Below, piece by piece: positions 53,419-61,798 of a DNA stretch of 64,000 nucleotides. The notes beneath the pieces are model-generated. The model searched no databases and had not been told where the DNA came from. It was given only the letters and a program-made list of their open reading frames with translations. The translations under genes and the position numbers were made by a program. Position 1 is the stretch's first letter; each line of letters begins with the position of its first letter. The stretch is from the NCBI GenBank assembly GCA_963840665.1, contig CAWIZO010000012.1, positions 372,001-436,000 of the forward strand, read 5' to 3'. This stretch comes from DATFTE01 sp963840665 (GTDB lineage: Bacteria > Acidobacteriota > Terriglobia > Terriglobales > Acidobacteriaceae).

Positions 53419-53943
53419 ATGACCGATCCGCGTTATCCCATCGGAAAATTCTCCTACACCGACGCGCCCACTGAAGCCGAACGCGAGAAACTCATCACCG
53501 ACATTCAGCGCACGCCGAAATATTTGCGTGCCTCCGTGCAAGGACTCTCGCCTACGCAATGGGAGACCCCCTACCGCGACGGTGGATGGACCATTCGGCA
53601 AGTCGTGCACCATGTCCCCGAGAGCCACATGAATGCCTACATCCGCTTCAAGCTCGCGCTCACGGAAGACGCACCGACGATCAAGCCCTACATGGAAGAC
53701 CGCTGGGCCCAGCTCGCCGACGTGCAAGCAACGCCGCCCGAGGTCTCGCTCGCGTTGCTCGACAACCTGCATGACCGCTGGGTGCGAATGCTGCGCCTGA
53801 TCAAACCAGAGGAATGGAAGCGCACCTTCCGCCATCCAGAGTTAGGAGTTGTCTCGCTCGAGAAGAACGTCGCCCTCTACGCCTGGCACGGAAAGCACCA
53901 CGTAGCGCACATTACGGAACTGCGCAAGAGGATGGGATGGTAA
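53419..53943 (+). CDS. DinB-superfamily protein, YfiT type
   Basis: 174 aa. YfiT/BstA-like four-helix protein: DPRYPIGKFSYTDAPTEAER, GGWTIRQVVHHVPESHMNAY (first His ligand) and LYAWHGKHHVAHITELRKRMGW (two further His). The three His bind Ni/Zn in characterised members, and the superfamily contains bacillithiol-dependent S-transferases. No signal peptide. The heptamer array abuts its start codon, leaving no normal ribosome-binding site. Confidence 0.88.
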   Translation: MTDPRYPIGKFSYTDAPTEAEREKLITDIQRTPKYLRASVQGLSPTQWETPYRDGGWTIRQVVHHVPESHMNAYIRFKLALTEDAPTIKPYMEDRWAQLADVQATPPEVSLALLDNLHDRWVRMLRLIKPEEWKRTFRHPELGVVSLEKNVALYAWHGKHHVAHITELRKRMGW

Positions 53944-53946
53944 CGG

Positions 53947-54050
53947 AAGCTTTTAGCTCTTAGCATTTAGCCTTTAGCCATCCCCTGATCGCTGACGCCT
54001 CTCGCGGGACAAGGGGCTAACGGCTAAGAGCTAACGGCTAAAAGCTGCCT
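53947..54050. repeat. Inverted pair of heptamer arrays between convergent genes
   Basis: Left arm: AAGCTTT, TAGCTCT, TAGCATT, TAGCCTT, TAGCCAT (53947-53981). Right arm: GCTAACG, GCTAAGA, GCTAACG, GCTAAAA, GCTGCCT (54016-54050). The right arm is the inverse of TTAGC-based units, so the transcript of either strand can form a long stem. It fills the whole gap between the DinB/YfiT and YdcF stops and could be a two-way terminator. Confidence 0.75.
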
Positions 54051-54051
54051 T

Positions 54052-54660
54052 CTACCCCAGCCCCACCCGCCACAGCACATAACTCGCCGCCTCCCGCACC
54101 ACCGCTATGAGGCGCTGATGCTCCGTCCGCGGCAACGAATCTGGACGCGGCGCCACGTACACCTGAATTCCTTCATGCTCCAGCAATCGCCGGATACGGA
54201 ACACGTGATATGCATCGCTCACGGCAATGCAACTCTTCATGTGGTTGGTGCGCATGATGACGGCCACGCGTTCCGCCGATTGCGCCGTATCCGACCCAAG
54301 CGTCTCGGCAATCAGGCTGGAGTCGGGGATCCCGCGATGCATCAGGTAGTCATGGCCCACCCCGCCTTCGCTGAATTTGGGGTCCTCACCAGATCCGCCT
54401 GTCGTGATCACTACCGGCGCCAGATGTTGTTGGAATAAATCGAAGGCGTGATCGAGCCGCAACTTCAATACGGGAGAAGGATGCCCCGAATACTCTGCCG
54501 CGCCAAAAACAACGATCGCATCGGAGGGACGCAGCTCTTGCTCTGTCGATGCCCGCACAATCCCCAGGCAGACCACGATGAAATAGGCCAGCAGCGCGGC
54601 TGCGGCAACGACCAGCCACCGCAACCAACGCCTGCGGCGGTTGCCTGTTGTTTCTGTCAT
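54052..54660 (-). CDS. YdcF/ElyC-family (DUF218) membrane-anchored protein
   Basis: 202 aa. One N-terminal TM (WLVVAAAALLAYFIVVCLGIV), then a Rossmann-like DUF218 domain: DAIVVFGAAEYSGHPSPVLKLRLDHAFDLF, VVITTGGSG, DYLMHRGIP, TAQSAERVAVIM and CIAVSDAYHVFRIRRLLEHEG. Family members (SanA, ElyC, YdcF) act on envelope carriers or bind SAM. The start overlaps the stop of the preceding threonylcarbamoyl synthase gene by ATGA. Confidence 0.88.
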   Translation of the reverse strand: MTETTGNRRRRWLRWLVVAAAALLAYFIVVCLGIVRASTEQELRPSDAIVVFGAAEYSGHPSPVLKLRLDHAFDLFQQHLAPVVITTGGSGEDPKFSEGGVGHDYLMHRGIPDSSLIAETLGSDTAQSAERVAVIMRTNHMKSCIAVSDAYHVFRIRRLLEHEGIQVYVAPRPDSLPRTEHQRLIAVVREAASYVLWRVGLG

Positions 54661-55304
54661 CCTTGGGCGAAGAACTGGGAGATATCGGTCGCGGGAATTG
54701 CTCCCTCTCGTAGGATGCGCCAGCGGGCCTCGCTGTCAGTGAGGTCCACGATGGTCGAAGCGACTTCGCGCGGAGAAGTCCCGCCATCCACAATAATCGC
54801 AATCCGATCCTGCAGCTGGTCGCGCACGGCTTCGGCCGTCGTGCATTCGGCAGCGCCACTCAAATTCGCTGAAGTCGCCGTTATGGGGATCCCGCAAGCC
54901 TGCACCACCGCCAGCGCAATCTTCGATTGCGGAATGCGCAGGGCCACGTTGCCGGTGTTGGCCGTCACTTTCAAAGGAAGTCGCGATCCGGCACGAATGA
55001 TCACCGTCAAAGGCCCGGGCCAGAATTTTCGCGCCAGCTGATCGAACTCCTCGGGGAGAGAAAGCGCCAGTTCCTCGGCCTGGTCGACGCTCTCAATCAA
55101 GAGCGAAAGCGGCTTGTGGCGCGAGCGCGTCTTGATCTCATACACGCGGTCGACGGCCCGCAGGTTAAAGGGATCGGCCGCCAACCCATAGAACGTATCG
55201 GTCGGCATGCCCAGTACTTCCCCGGCCCGAATCTGATCGGCTGCATACCGGATGAGCGAAGTCTCCGGCTTCTCACTGCTGATCTTAACGATTTCCGCGC
55301 GCAC
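54657..55304 (-). CDS. tsaC: L-threonylcarbamoyladenylate synthase (Sua5/YrdC/TsaC)
   Basis: 215 aa. Makes threonylcarbamoyl-AMP from Thr, bicarbonate and ATP for the t6A37 tRNA modification. Motifs: GEVLGMPTDTFYGLAADPFN, RVYEIKTRSRHKPLSLLI, FWPGPLTVIIRA, VALRIPQSK, ITATSANLSGAAECTTAEAV and IIVDGGTSPREVASTIVDL. The Sua5 C-terminal domain is absent, so it is the short TsaC form. GTG start with GGAAGGA ahead. The downstream YdcF gene is coupled. Confidence 0.92.
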   Translation of the reverse strand: MRAEIVKISSEKPETSLIRYAADQIRAGEVLGMPTDTFYGLAADPFNLRAVDRVYEIKTRSRHKPLSLLIESVDQAEELALSLPEEFDQLARKFWPGPLTVIIRAGSRLPLKVTANTGNVALRIPQSKIALAVVQACGIPITATSANLSGAAECTTAEAVRDQLQDRIAIIVDGGTSPREVASTIVDLTDSEARWRILREGAIPATDISQFFAQG

Positions 55305-55582
55305 TAGTGTCCTTCCAAAGGTGTGCTGAAACGGCGAAAACTAACATAACACGGAGCAGGGTCGCAAGCGGTGATAAAGGGGGATGCAACTGGGACGACG
55401 GATGGCTACCAGTGCGATGTGATGTTGACCGCCGCGTCGGGTGGACCTTCCATCGCGGGATCCGACACGAATAAAAAGCGAAACCGCTACCCGAAACATG
55501 CAAGCATTACTTTTTTATTCGTCGTTCCATCAAAAAGAAGAATCCAATGCCTGAACTTAATTCTGCCTAAGGAGAAATTCCC
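55305..55582. other. 278-bp divergent spacer
   Basis: It lies between the tsaC and ferritin-like gene starts. It contains A/T-rich patches (ACTTTTTTATTCG near 55510) that may hold promoters. I see no gene, operator or clear -35/-10 pair. Confidence 0.3.
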
Positions 55583-56080
55583 ATGCCCGACAAACCCGCC
55601 GCCAACGAGACCGAAGTTTCCCGCGAACGTCTCGCCGAACTTCTCAACGAAGATCTGGCCCGCGAATATCAAGCCATCATCGCCTACGTTGTCTATTCCC
55701 AGGTGCTCAGTGGCGCGCAGTACATGGACATCGCCGCGCAACTCGAAATTCACGCCAAGCAGGAGCTCGATCACGCCCTCACCCTCTCGCGTCAGATCGA
55801 TTACCTCGGCAAAATGCCCGTGGTCACGCCCAAGCCGGTGCGCACCTCGAAAGATGCGAAAGAGATGCTGCGCTTCGATCTCGAGAATGAAAACGAAACC
55901 ATCCGCAACTACCGCGACCGCGTCCGCCAGTGTGAAGCGCTAGGTGAATACGCGTTGGCTGAACAGATTCGCCAGATCCTCATGCAGGAGCAGGATCATC
56001 AAATTGATTTAGCCACCGCACTCGGTGAGAGTGTTCCGGACCTCAGCGCCGGTCCGAAAGCCCGCGGCACCCGCCGCTAG
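55583..56080 (+). CDS. Ferritin-like (bacterioferritin-type) protein
   Basis: 165 aa, four-helix bundle. LLNEDLAREYQAIIAYVVYSQ (first Glu), LEIHAKQELDHALTLSRQIDYLG (ExxH type), FDLENENETIRNYRDRVRQ (third Glu) and ILMQEQDHQIDLATALG (ExxH type) give the two-iron site. No haem-binding Met is obvious. Probably stores or oxidises iron, complementing the Dps at 11629. AAGGAG lies ahead of the ATG. Confidence 0.85.
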   Translation: MPDKPAANETEVSRERLAELLNEDLAREYQAIIAYVVYSQVLSGAQYMDIAAQLEIHAKQELDHALTLSRQIDYLGKMPVVTPKPVRTSKDAKEMLRFDLENENETIRNYRDRVRQCEALGEYALAEQIRQILMQEQDHQIDLATALGESVPDLSAGPKARGTRR

Positions 56081-56244
56081 AGGTCTAAACCGGAGGCACA
56101 CTCATGAAGGAGTCGGCGGTTCGATAACCTTCCGCGGCATCGCGATGATGGCCACTGCGATTGGGGCGGTCGCCAGTGGGCACATTCGCCGTCGGCGGGC
56201 TCGCCCTCGGCTGATGAACCACACTGGTGATAGGCTGTCTCCAC

Positions 56245-57099
56245 GTGAAAAAAACTCACGAAGCCGATCTCAGCCGCCTGCGCCTGATTGAAGGACGTCA
56301 CAACTCTCTCGTCAAAGACCTGCGCCGTGCATTTGCCCACGGCGAGTTGACAGACGACGGCCACTGCGCCATCGAGGGCGTCCGCATCATCGAAGAAGCC
56401 ATTCGCAGCGGACTGAAATTCCGCGCCGTATTTTTCAATCAGGCCGCAGAAAACAGAGCCGAACGCCTGCTTCCGCAACTCGCCGCCCATGTAGAGACTC
56501 TGCTGCTGCCAAATAAACTGTTCGCGAGCTGTGTCCCCAGCGAAACTCCGCAAGGCGTTGCGGCCCTGGTGAAGATCAAAGAATCTTCGCTCGAAGAGCT
56601 GCTGGCAAAATCGCACGCCGGACCGCTGCTCTGCGTTGCCGGCGTGCAAGACCCGGGCAACCTCGGCACCATGCTGCGCTCCGCCGAGGCCTTCGGCGCC
56701 GCCGGCGTCCTTCTCGGCGAGGGCACCGTCAGCCCGTTCAATCCCAAAGTTGTTCGCGCCTCCGCCGGATCGGTCTTCCGCCTCGCCTTCGCCCGCAAAA
56801 ATCTCGCGGAGACTCTAGAGCCCATGCGCACCGCGGGCCTGCGCCTGCTGGCGACGTCCTCGCACAAAGGCACTCCGCTCAACGAAGCCAATCTCGGTCC
56901 GCCCCTGGCCTTATTCATCGGAAGCGAAGGCGCAGGAGTCCCTAAAGACCTGCTGCAAGAGATGGACGAAACCCTGGCCATCCCCCATTCGCAAAAAGTG
57001 GAATCGCTGAATGCGGGAGTAGCCGCAAGTATCGTCCTCTACGAAATCTCAAAAGCTTTTACCACAGAGACACAGAGTCACAGAGAAAACCAAAAATAG
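56245..57099 (+). CDS. SpoU/TrmH-family RNA 2'-O-methyltransferase
   Basis: 284 aa from GTG 56245; GTG 56227 would add six residues. N-terminal substrate-binding domain (LIEGRHNSLVKDLRRAFAHGELTDDGHCAIEGVRIIEEAIRSG), then the SPOUT knot with the three family motifs: GVQDPGNLGTMLRSAEAFGA, LALFIGSEGAGVPKDL and IPHSQKVESLNAGVAASIVLYE. It methylates rRNA or tRNA ribose; the exact target cannot be read. The last codons (STETQSHRENQK-like) run into a dispersed CTCTGTG repeat, so the repeat supplied the present C-terminus. Confidence 0.9.
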   Translation: MKKTHEADLSRLRLIEGRHNSLVKDLRRAFAHGELTDDGHCAIEGVRIIEEAIRSGLKFRAVFFNQAAENRAERLLPQLAAHVETLLLPNKLFASCVPSETPQGVAALVKIKESSLEELLAKSHAGPLLCVAGVQDPGNLGTMLRSAEAFGAAGVLLGEGTVSPFNPKVVRASAGSVFRLAFARKNLAETLEPMRTAGLRLLATSSHKGTPLNEANLGPPLALFIGSEGAGVPKDLLQEMDETLAIPHSQKVESLNAGVAASIVLYEISKAFTTETQSHRENQK

Positions 57100-57360
57100 G
57101 AAAAGCTAATGGCCACGGCAGTTCGCCGATCGCAAGGCCATCTCACTTTTGGCTTTTAGAAGATTGTGGTTTTCCCTATGGTCCAGTGGTGAAGACGTCG
57201 TAGCCTTTCGCGCACGATTCTCCGTCCACGTTGGGCTTCTGGAGTTCTGTGACTCCGTGGTGGAGACCGTAGCCCCAGCGCTCGCGATAATCCGCCCACC
57301 TTGGCGTCTTACAAGACTGTGGTCTTCTCTGTGACTCTGTGCCTCTGTGGTGAGGTTTTC
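57060..57360. repeat. Cluster of CTCTGTG-type repeats and decayed copies
   Basis: An inverse copy lies at 57061-57090, overlapping the methyltransferase 3' end, and a direct copy at 57326-57354 (CTCTGTGACTCTGTGCCTCTG then TGGTGAGG). Two decayed copies lie between, near 57163-57192 and 57236-57266. The 57100-57420 gap holds no protein gene. Confidence 0.7.
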
Positions 57361-57420
57361 GAACTATCGGCTGTGACAACTGACCTTGCTTCGAGCCGAA
57401 CTCCAGCGCGACGATGATCC

Positions 57421-57836
57421 ATGAATACCCTCCTACTCGATGTACGAAAGCGAGCGCCGAGCGATGAGGAGAGAGACCCTCGGACGAGTCCTATCATTGG
57501 TGCAGCCATTGAGGTGCACCGCCAACTGGGGCCGGGGTTGCTGGAGTCAGCTTACGAAGAGTGCTTGTGCCACGAACTTCGCCTTCGTGAGTTGCAGTTC
57601 AAGCGCCAGATCGATTTACCTGTGCTGTACAAGGGACTCATGCTGAACTGCGGCTACAAGATCGATCTCATCGTCGAGGACGAAGTCATCATCGAACTCA
57701 AAGCCATCGAAAAGCTGCTCCCCATCCACGAAGCCCAGCTCCTGACCTATCTCGCCTTTCGAATAAACGTGTCGGCCTGCTTATAAACTTCAACGTTCCG
57801 TTGCTCACGCAAGGTATTGTACGAAGAGTCCTATAG
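57421..57836 (+). pseudogene. Frameshifted GxxExxY protein gene
   Basis: The frame from 57421 gives IIGAAIEVHRQLGPGLLESAYEECLCHEL ... IDLPVLYKGL ... YKIDLIVEDEVIIELKAIEKLLPIHEAQLLTYL, the GxxExxY family (TIGR04256; PD-(D/E)XK-like). It then breaks and stops at 57786. The missing tail (RLSNKRVGLLINFNVPLL ... RRVL, stop 57834-57836) is present in another frame, so one base was lost near 57751-57753. Function of the family is unknown; many copies occur next to repeats. It may be a recent mutation or a sequencing error. Confidence 0.75.
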
Positions 57837-57954
57837 CCCACGAAGCCAGAGGCACAGCAGAGACGAAATTGGACTGAAACTCGAGGCGATGGAACCATTT
57901 CGCGACTCACGCCACCCAATCTGCCGAAACCACGGGATTTTCCATTCTTAAGGT

Positions 57955-57985
57955 TTTCTCTGTGACTCTGTGTCTCTGTGGTGAA
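57955..57985. repeat. CTCTGTG-type repeat before rarA
   Basis: TCTCTGTGACTCTGTGTCTC followed by TGTGGTGA, eight bases ahead of the rarA start region. The same unit occurs at 57326 and 63040 and, inverted, at 57061. Confidence 0.75.
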
Positions 57986-57995
57986 ATAGGGGGTG

Positions 57996-59345
57996 ATGTC
58001 TCTCTTCCAGACCATTCCGAACCCCGGCGACACCACTCGACCACTCGCCGACCGCATGCGTCCGCGCACGCTCGACGAATTTGTCGGACAAAAGCACCTC
58101 ATCGCCCCCGGCAAGCCTCTCCGCGCGCAGATCGAGCGCGATGACATCGGCTCTTTGATTTTCTGGGGACCTCCCGGCACCGGCAAAACTACGCTTGCGA
58201 AAATCATCGCAAACATGACCAAAGCCGAGTTCATCGAGTTCTCCGCCGTGCTCACCGGGATCAAAGAGATCAAGCAGGTCATGGCCGATGCCGATCGAGC
58301 CCGCCAGTACGGTACGCGCACCATCGTCTTCATCGACGAAATCCATCGCTTCAACAAAGCCCAGCAAGACGCCTTCCTTCCCTACGTGGAGAAAGGCAGC
58401 ATCCGCCTGATCGGCGCCACGACCGAAAATCCGTCGTTCGAAATTATCTCGGCTTTGCTTTCACGTAGCCGCGTCTACGTTCTAAAGCCGCTGACAGAGG
58501 AACAAATTGTCCTTCTCCTCCGCCGCGCACTGGAAGACAAAGAGCGTGGTCTCGGAAATTTCGATCTCCAGGCATCGGACGACGTCCTGAAAAAAATCGC
58601 CGCCTACTCGAGCGGTGATGGACGCAGCGCCTACAACGTTCTCGAAGTCGCCTCCACCCTCGCGCGCGACAGCAAAGTCATCACCGATGACATTGTGCAA
58701 GACGCCCTGCAGAAGCGCGTTCTGCTTTACGACAAGACGGGAGAAGAGCATTACAACCTGATCTCCGCTCTGCATAAGTCAGTGCGCAACAGCGATCCCG
58801 ACGCCTCGCTTTACTGGCTCGGCCGCATGCTCGAAGCCGGAGAAGATCCGCTCTACGTCGCCCGCCGCGTCGTCCGCATGGCGGTCGAAGACATCGGACT
58901 TGCCGATCCCAACGCTCTCTCGCTCTGCATGGCCGCCCGCGATGCCGTCGATTTCATCGGCATGCCCGAAGGTAATCTCGCGCTCGCGCAGGCCGTCGTC
59001 TATCTGGCGGTCGCTCCCAAGTCGAACGCACTCTACACCGCTTACAGCACGGTCCAGTCGGACGTCGAACGCACCGCCGCCGACCCCGTTCCCCTTCACC
59101 TCCGCAACGCGCCTACAGGACTCATGAAAGGCCTCGGATATGGACGCGATTATCAATATGCCCATGACCTCGACGAAAAAGTTGCCGACATGCAATGCCT
59201 GCCTGACAACCTGCGCGATCGCGTTTACTACGAACCCACCAACGAAGGCGTCGAAAAACGCATTCGCGAGCGCCTGGAAGACCTCAAACGCCGCCGTGCC
59301 CAGGTCTCCCAACGCCGCCCTGTCCGTAACAAAAACGAATCGTGA
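57996..59345 (+). CDS. rarA: Replication-associated recombination protein RarA (MgsA)
   Basis: 449 aa from ATG 57996. AAA+ clamp-loader-like ATPase acting at stalled forks. LADRMRPRTLDEFVGQKHLIAPGKPLR; Walker A IFWGPPGTGKTTLAKI; Walker B RTIVFIDEIHRFNKAQQDAFLPYVE; sensor 1 LIGATTENPSFEI; then the tetramerisation domain (LISALHKSVRNSDPDASLYWLGRMLEAGEDPLYVARRVVRMAVEDIGLADP). Full length. Confidence 0.95.
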   Translation: MSLFQTIPNPGDTTRPLADRMRPRTLDEFVGQKHLIAPGKPLRAQIERDDIGSLIFWGPPGTGKTTLAKIIANMTKAEFIEFSAVLTGIKEIKQVMADADRARQYGTRTIVFIDEIHRFNKAQQDAFLPYVEKGSIRLIGATTENPSFEIISALLSRSRVYVLKPLTEEQIVLLLRRALEDKERGLGNFDLQASDDVLKKIAAYSSGDGRSAYNVLEVASTLARDSKVITDDIVQDALQKRVLLYDKTGEEHYNLISALHKSVRNSDPDASLYWLGRMLEAGEDPLYVARRVVRMAVEDIGLADPNALSLCMAARDAVDFIGMPEGNLALAQAVVYLAVAPKSNALYTAYSTVQSDVERTAADPVPLHLRNAPTGLMKGLGYGRDYQYAHDLDEKVADMQCLPDNLRDRVYYEPTNEGVEKRIRERLEDLKRRRAQVSQRRPVRNKNES

Positions 59346-59435
59346 AGTCCCTGCAAATCATCTAATTTTTACTTAGTATTTCTTCGCGCACTTTGCGATT
59401 CCTTTGCGTCTAAAGGCTTTTGAACGGAGCGACCC

Positions 59436-60695
59436 ATGTCCACCACTCCGACCTTCAACACCGTCAAACCTGTGCATCGTTTTCCCCATGAGCAAGTTCA
59501 CGACTTCCTCAAGCTGCAGCGGGCCGCGCAGAAAATCACTTCCATCCTCGACCTCGACGAGTTGATCGATCAGGTCGTTCACGACGTCGCGGGCTCCTTC
59601 GGATGCCTTGAAGCCAACATCTATCTTCACGATGAAGCGCGCTCTGAGATGGTTATCGCCGGTGTCTGCGGCTGCACTGTCAACCACAAAGGCCACAGTT
59701 TAAAGATCGGCGAAGAAGGCATGGTGGGATACGTCGCCAGCACCCTCCAAATGCGCTATGCGCCCGATGTTTCGAAAGACCCTTATTTCATCGCCTGTGA
59801 ACCGTCGATCCGCTCCGAAGTAGCGATTCCCTTGCTGGTCGACAACCGCCTTGTCGGCGTGTTTACCGCGTCGCATCACGAACTCGACGCCTTCCCCTCC
59901 GAACAACTCCGCCTGCTGCAAGCCCTCTGCGGACACGTCGCTGTCGCCGTGCATAACGCCCGCCAGTTTCAAAAAGAACGCCGTCATCGGGAAAAGACAG
60001 ATCGCGAAGCCGACGAAGCTCGACAGATTCAGCAATCGCTACTGCCGCGCAGCTCACCCTTCATCCCAGGCATGGTTGTGGCAGGAGTCTCCGTGCCCGC
60101 GGGAGCGGTCGGCGGAGACTGGTACGATTTCATTCCTCTCGATGACGGACGTTGGGCGCTGGTTCTCGCCGACGTTTCCGGCAAGGGCACGGCCGCGGCT
60201 CTGTTGATGTCCGCGACGCGCGGCATGGTACGCTCCCTCGCCGACTGCTGTGGTCCGGCCCACGTACTAACCAAATTAAATCGCCTCATGGTCGAAGACT
60301 TCCCCAGCGGACGCTTCGTGACCATGATCTACGCGGTCCTCGATCCCGGTGCTCGCACCCTGACCTTCGCCAGCGCGGGACATCTGGCGCCGCTACTCAT
60401 CGACAATCGAGGCGCGCACTATCTTGACAGCGAAAAGGGCCTGCCTCTCGGACTTGCTTACGGCGAGTATTCCGAAAGAGCCATTGCGTTGCCGCCCGAC
60501 TCGCGCCTGCTGCTCTACAGCGATGGCCTCACGGAGGCTACCAATCCGCGTGACGAAGAATTCGGAGCGGACCGCCTGCGCGAAGCCGCGCAAGCCACCG
60601 ACGCTTGTCCCGAAAAACTAATCGATGAAGTTCGCCACTTCGCCAACGGCAAAGGCCTCGACGACGACGCCACCGCCATCCTAATCAAAGCCTAA
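59436..60695 (+). CDS. GAF-domain PP2C/SpoIIE-type phosphatase
   Basis: 419 aa, soluble. GAF domain about 30-175 (LQRAAQKITSILDLDELIDQVVHDVAGSF ... LVDNRLVGVFTASHHELDAF), a short coiled linker (RQFQKERRHREKTDREADEARQIQQSLLPR), then a SpoIIE-type PP2C domain with its metal-binding Asp residues in GGDWYDFI, LVLADVSGKGTAAALLM and LYSDGLTEATNP, and KGLDDDATAILI at the end. Such proteins (RsbU type) dephosphorylate anti-anti-sigma factors. No STAS or anti-sigma gene is adjacent. GGAG lies before ATG 59436. Confidence 0.93.
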   Translation: MSTTPTFNTVKPVHRFPHEQVHDFLKLQRAAQKITSILDLDELIDQVVHDVAGSFGCLEANIYLHDEARSEMVIAGVCGCTVNHKGHSLKIGEEGMVGYVASTLQMRYAPDVSKDPYFIACEPSIRSEVAIPLLVDNRLVGVFTASHHELDAFPSEQLRLLQALCGHVAVAVHNARQFQKERRHREKTDREADEARQIQQSLLPRSSPFIPGMVVAGVSVPAGAVGGDWYDFIPLDDGRWALVLADVSGKGTAAALLMSATRGMVRSLADCCGPAHVLTKLNRLMVEDFPSGRFVTMIYAVLDPGARTLTFASAGHLAPLLIDNRGAHYLDSEKGLPLGLAYGEYSERAIALPPDSRLLLYSDGLTEATNPRDEEFGADRLREAAQATDACPEKLIDEVRHFANGKGLDDDATAILIKA

Positions 60696-60713
60696 GAACT
60701 GACGTTTCCATCT

Positions 60714-60811
60714 AGGGCGGGCGCCCTCGCCCGCCGTGTGCCCCACCTTTGCGCCTTTTGCAAAGGTGGGAATCCTCCTCAGTTTGTCATTCCGAGCGGA
60801 GCGAGGAATCT
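60714..60811. repeat. Three consecutive hairpin/palindromic repeats
   Basis: (1) GGCGGGC/GCCCGCC (60716-60735); (2) CCCACCTTTGC/GCAAAGGTGGG (60742-60770), an 11-bp perfect stem; (3) GTCATTCCGAGCGGAGCGAG then GAATCT (60786-60811), copy 3 of the dispersed palindrome. They probably end the phosphatase transcript. Confidence 0.7.
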
Positions 60812-60839
60812 GCAGTTCCAGGGTCCATGCGAAATTTCC

Positions 60840-60877
60840 TTGACACCACCACATGCATAATATAACTTTTTGGTTAT
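60840..60877 (+). promoter_or_regulatory. Promoter and operator of the ArsR/AHSA1 operon
   Basis: TTGACA (60840-60845, perfect -35) and TATAAC (60861-60866) are 15 bp apart. The inverted repeat ATAAC-TTTTTG-GTTAT (60862-60877) spans from the -10 into the ATG at 60876. Binding of the ArsR-type product there would block its own transcription; the message would be nearly leaderless. Confidence 0.6.
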
Positions 60878-61253
60878 GCAACCGCTCGGTTATGAACAGT
60901 CGAATCTTGACGCCACCTTCGCGGCCCTGGCCGACCCCACCCGCCGCGCCATCCTCGCCCGCCTGGCCGAGGGAGAAGCGTCAGTCAATGAACTGGCCGC
61001 GCCCTTCGCCATGAGCCAGCCCGCCATTTCGAAACACCTGAAGGTTCTTGAGCGCGCGGGCCTGATCTCCCGCACCCAGGATGCGCAACGCCGCCCGCGC
61101 CGCCTCGAACCCGCGCCCCTAGCCGCCGCCGGCGACTGGCTCGAACGGTACCGGAAGATACTCGAATCGAGCTTTGAGCATCTCGACCTGCTGCTCGCCG
61201 ATCTCCAAGGCAATCAAAAATATCCAAAGAAAAAAAGAGGACATGCCCGATGA
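60876..61253 (+). CDS. ArsR-family regulator of the AHSA1/VOC operon
   Basis: 125 aa from ATG 60876. LDATFAALADPTRRAILARLAEGEASVNELAAPFAMSQPAISKHLKVLERAGLISRT is the ArsR winged helix of the group that precedes SRPBCC genes; no metal-binding Cys are present. It overlaps the next gene by ATGA. It most likely represses this operon through the palindrome at its start. Confidence 0.92.
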   Translation: MQPLGYEQSNLDATFAALADPTRRAILARLAEGEASVNELAAPFAMSQPAISKHLKVLERAGLISRTQDAQRRPRRLEPAPLAAAGDWLERYRKILESSFEHLDLLLADLQGNQKYPKKKRGHAR

Positions 61254-61744
61254 AAAACATTGGAACTCTGAAAGTCACGACTCCCACCGACTGCGAAATC
61301 GTGCTGACGCGTGTCTTCGATGCGCCGCGCAACATGGTTTTCGACGCCTTCACCAAGCCTGAATTGCTCAAACGATGGTTCGGTCCCCGCGGGTGGAACC
61401 TCGTAACTTGCGAAGTAGATTTCCGTGTTGGCGGCAAATGGCGTTTCATTCTTCAGGGCCCCGATAGCCGGAAGATGGGCATGTACGGCGTCTACCGCGA
61501 AATCGATGCTCCCAAGCGCACCGTTCATATGGAGTCATTCGACGACTTTCCCGGAGAATCGCAAGTCACGTCGGTCTGGATCGAGCAAAACGGTAAAACT
61601 ACGCTCATCGCGACCGTGCTCGCCGCATCGAAAGAAGCTCGCGACGCCGTTATTGAATCGGGTATGGAGCACGGCGCAGCCGAAACCTACGACCGCCTCG
61701 CCGAACTGCTGGCCTCGCAACAAGAGTTGCAAAAAGGCTCATGA
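61250..61744 (+). CDS. SRPBCC/AHSA1-family protein (first copy)
   Basis: 164 aa. VLTRVFDAPRNMVFDAFTKPELLKRWFGPRGWNLVTCEVDFRVGGKWRFIL and GVYREIDAPKRTVHMESF are the AHSA1/START-like lipocalin-fold signature, which gives a hydrophobic ligand pocket. The ArsR/AHSA1 pairing is very common, but ligands are unknown. GAGGA precedes the ATG. Confidence 0.9.
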   Translation: MKNIGTLKVTTPTDCEIVLTRVFDAPRNMVFDAFTKPELLKRWFGPRGWNLVTCEVDFRVGGKWRFILQGPDSRKMGMYGVYREIDAPKRTVHMESFDDFPGESQVTSVWIEQNGKTTLIATVLAASKEARDAVIESGMEHGAAETYDRLAELLASQQELQKGS

Positions 61745-61798
61745 CTCCCATAGAACACAAGGCTCATGGGCGCCCAGAGAGACTAGAGGAGATCACCG

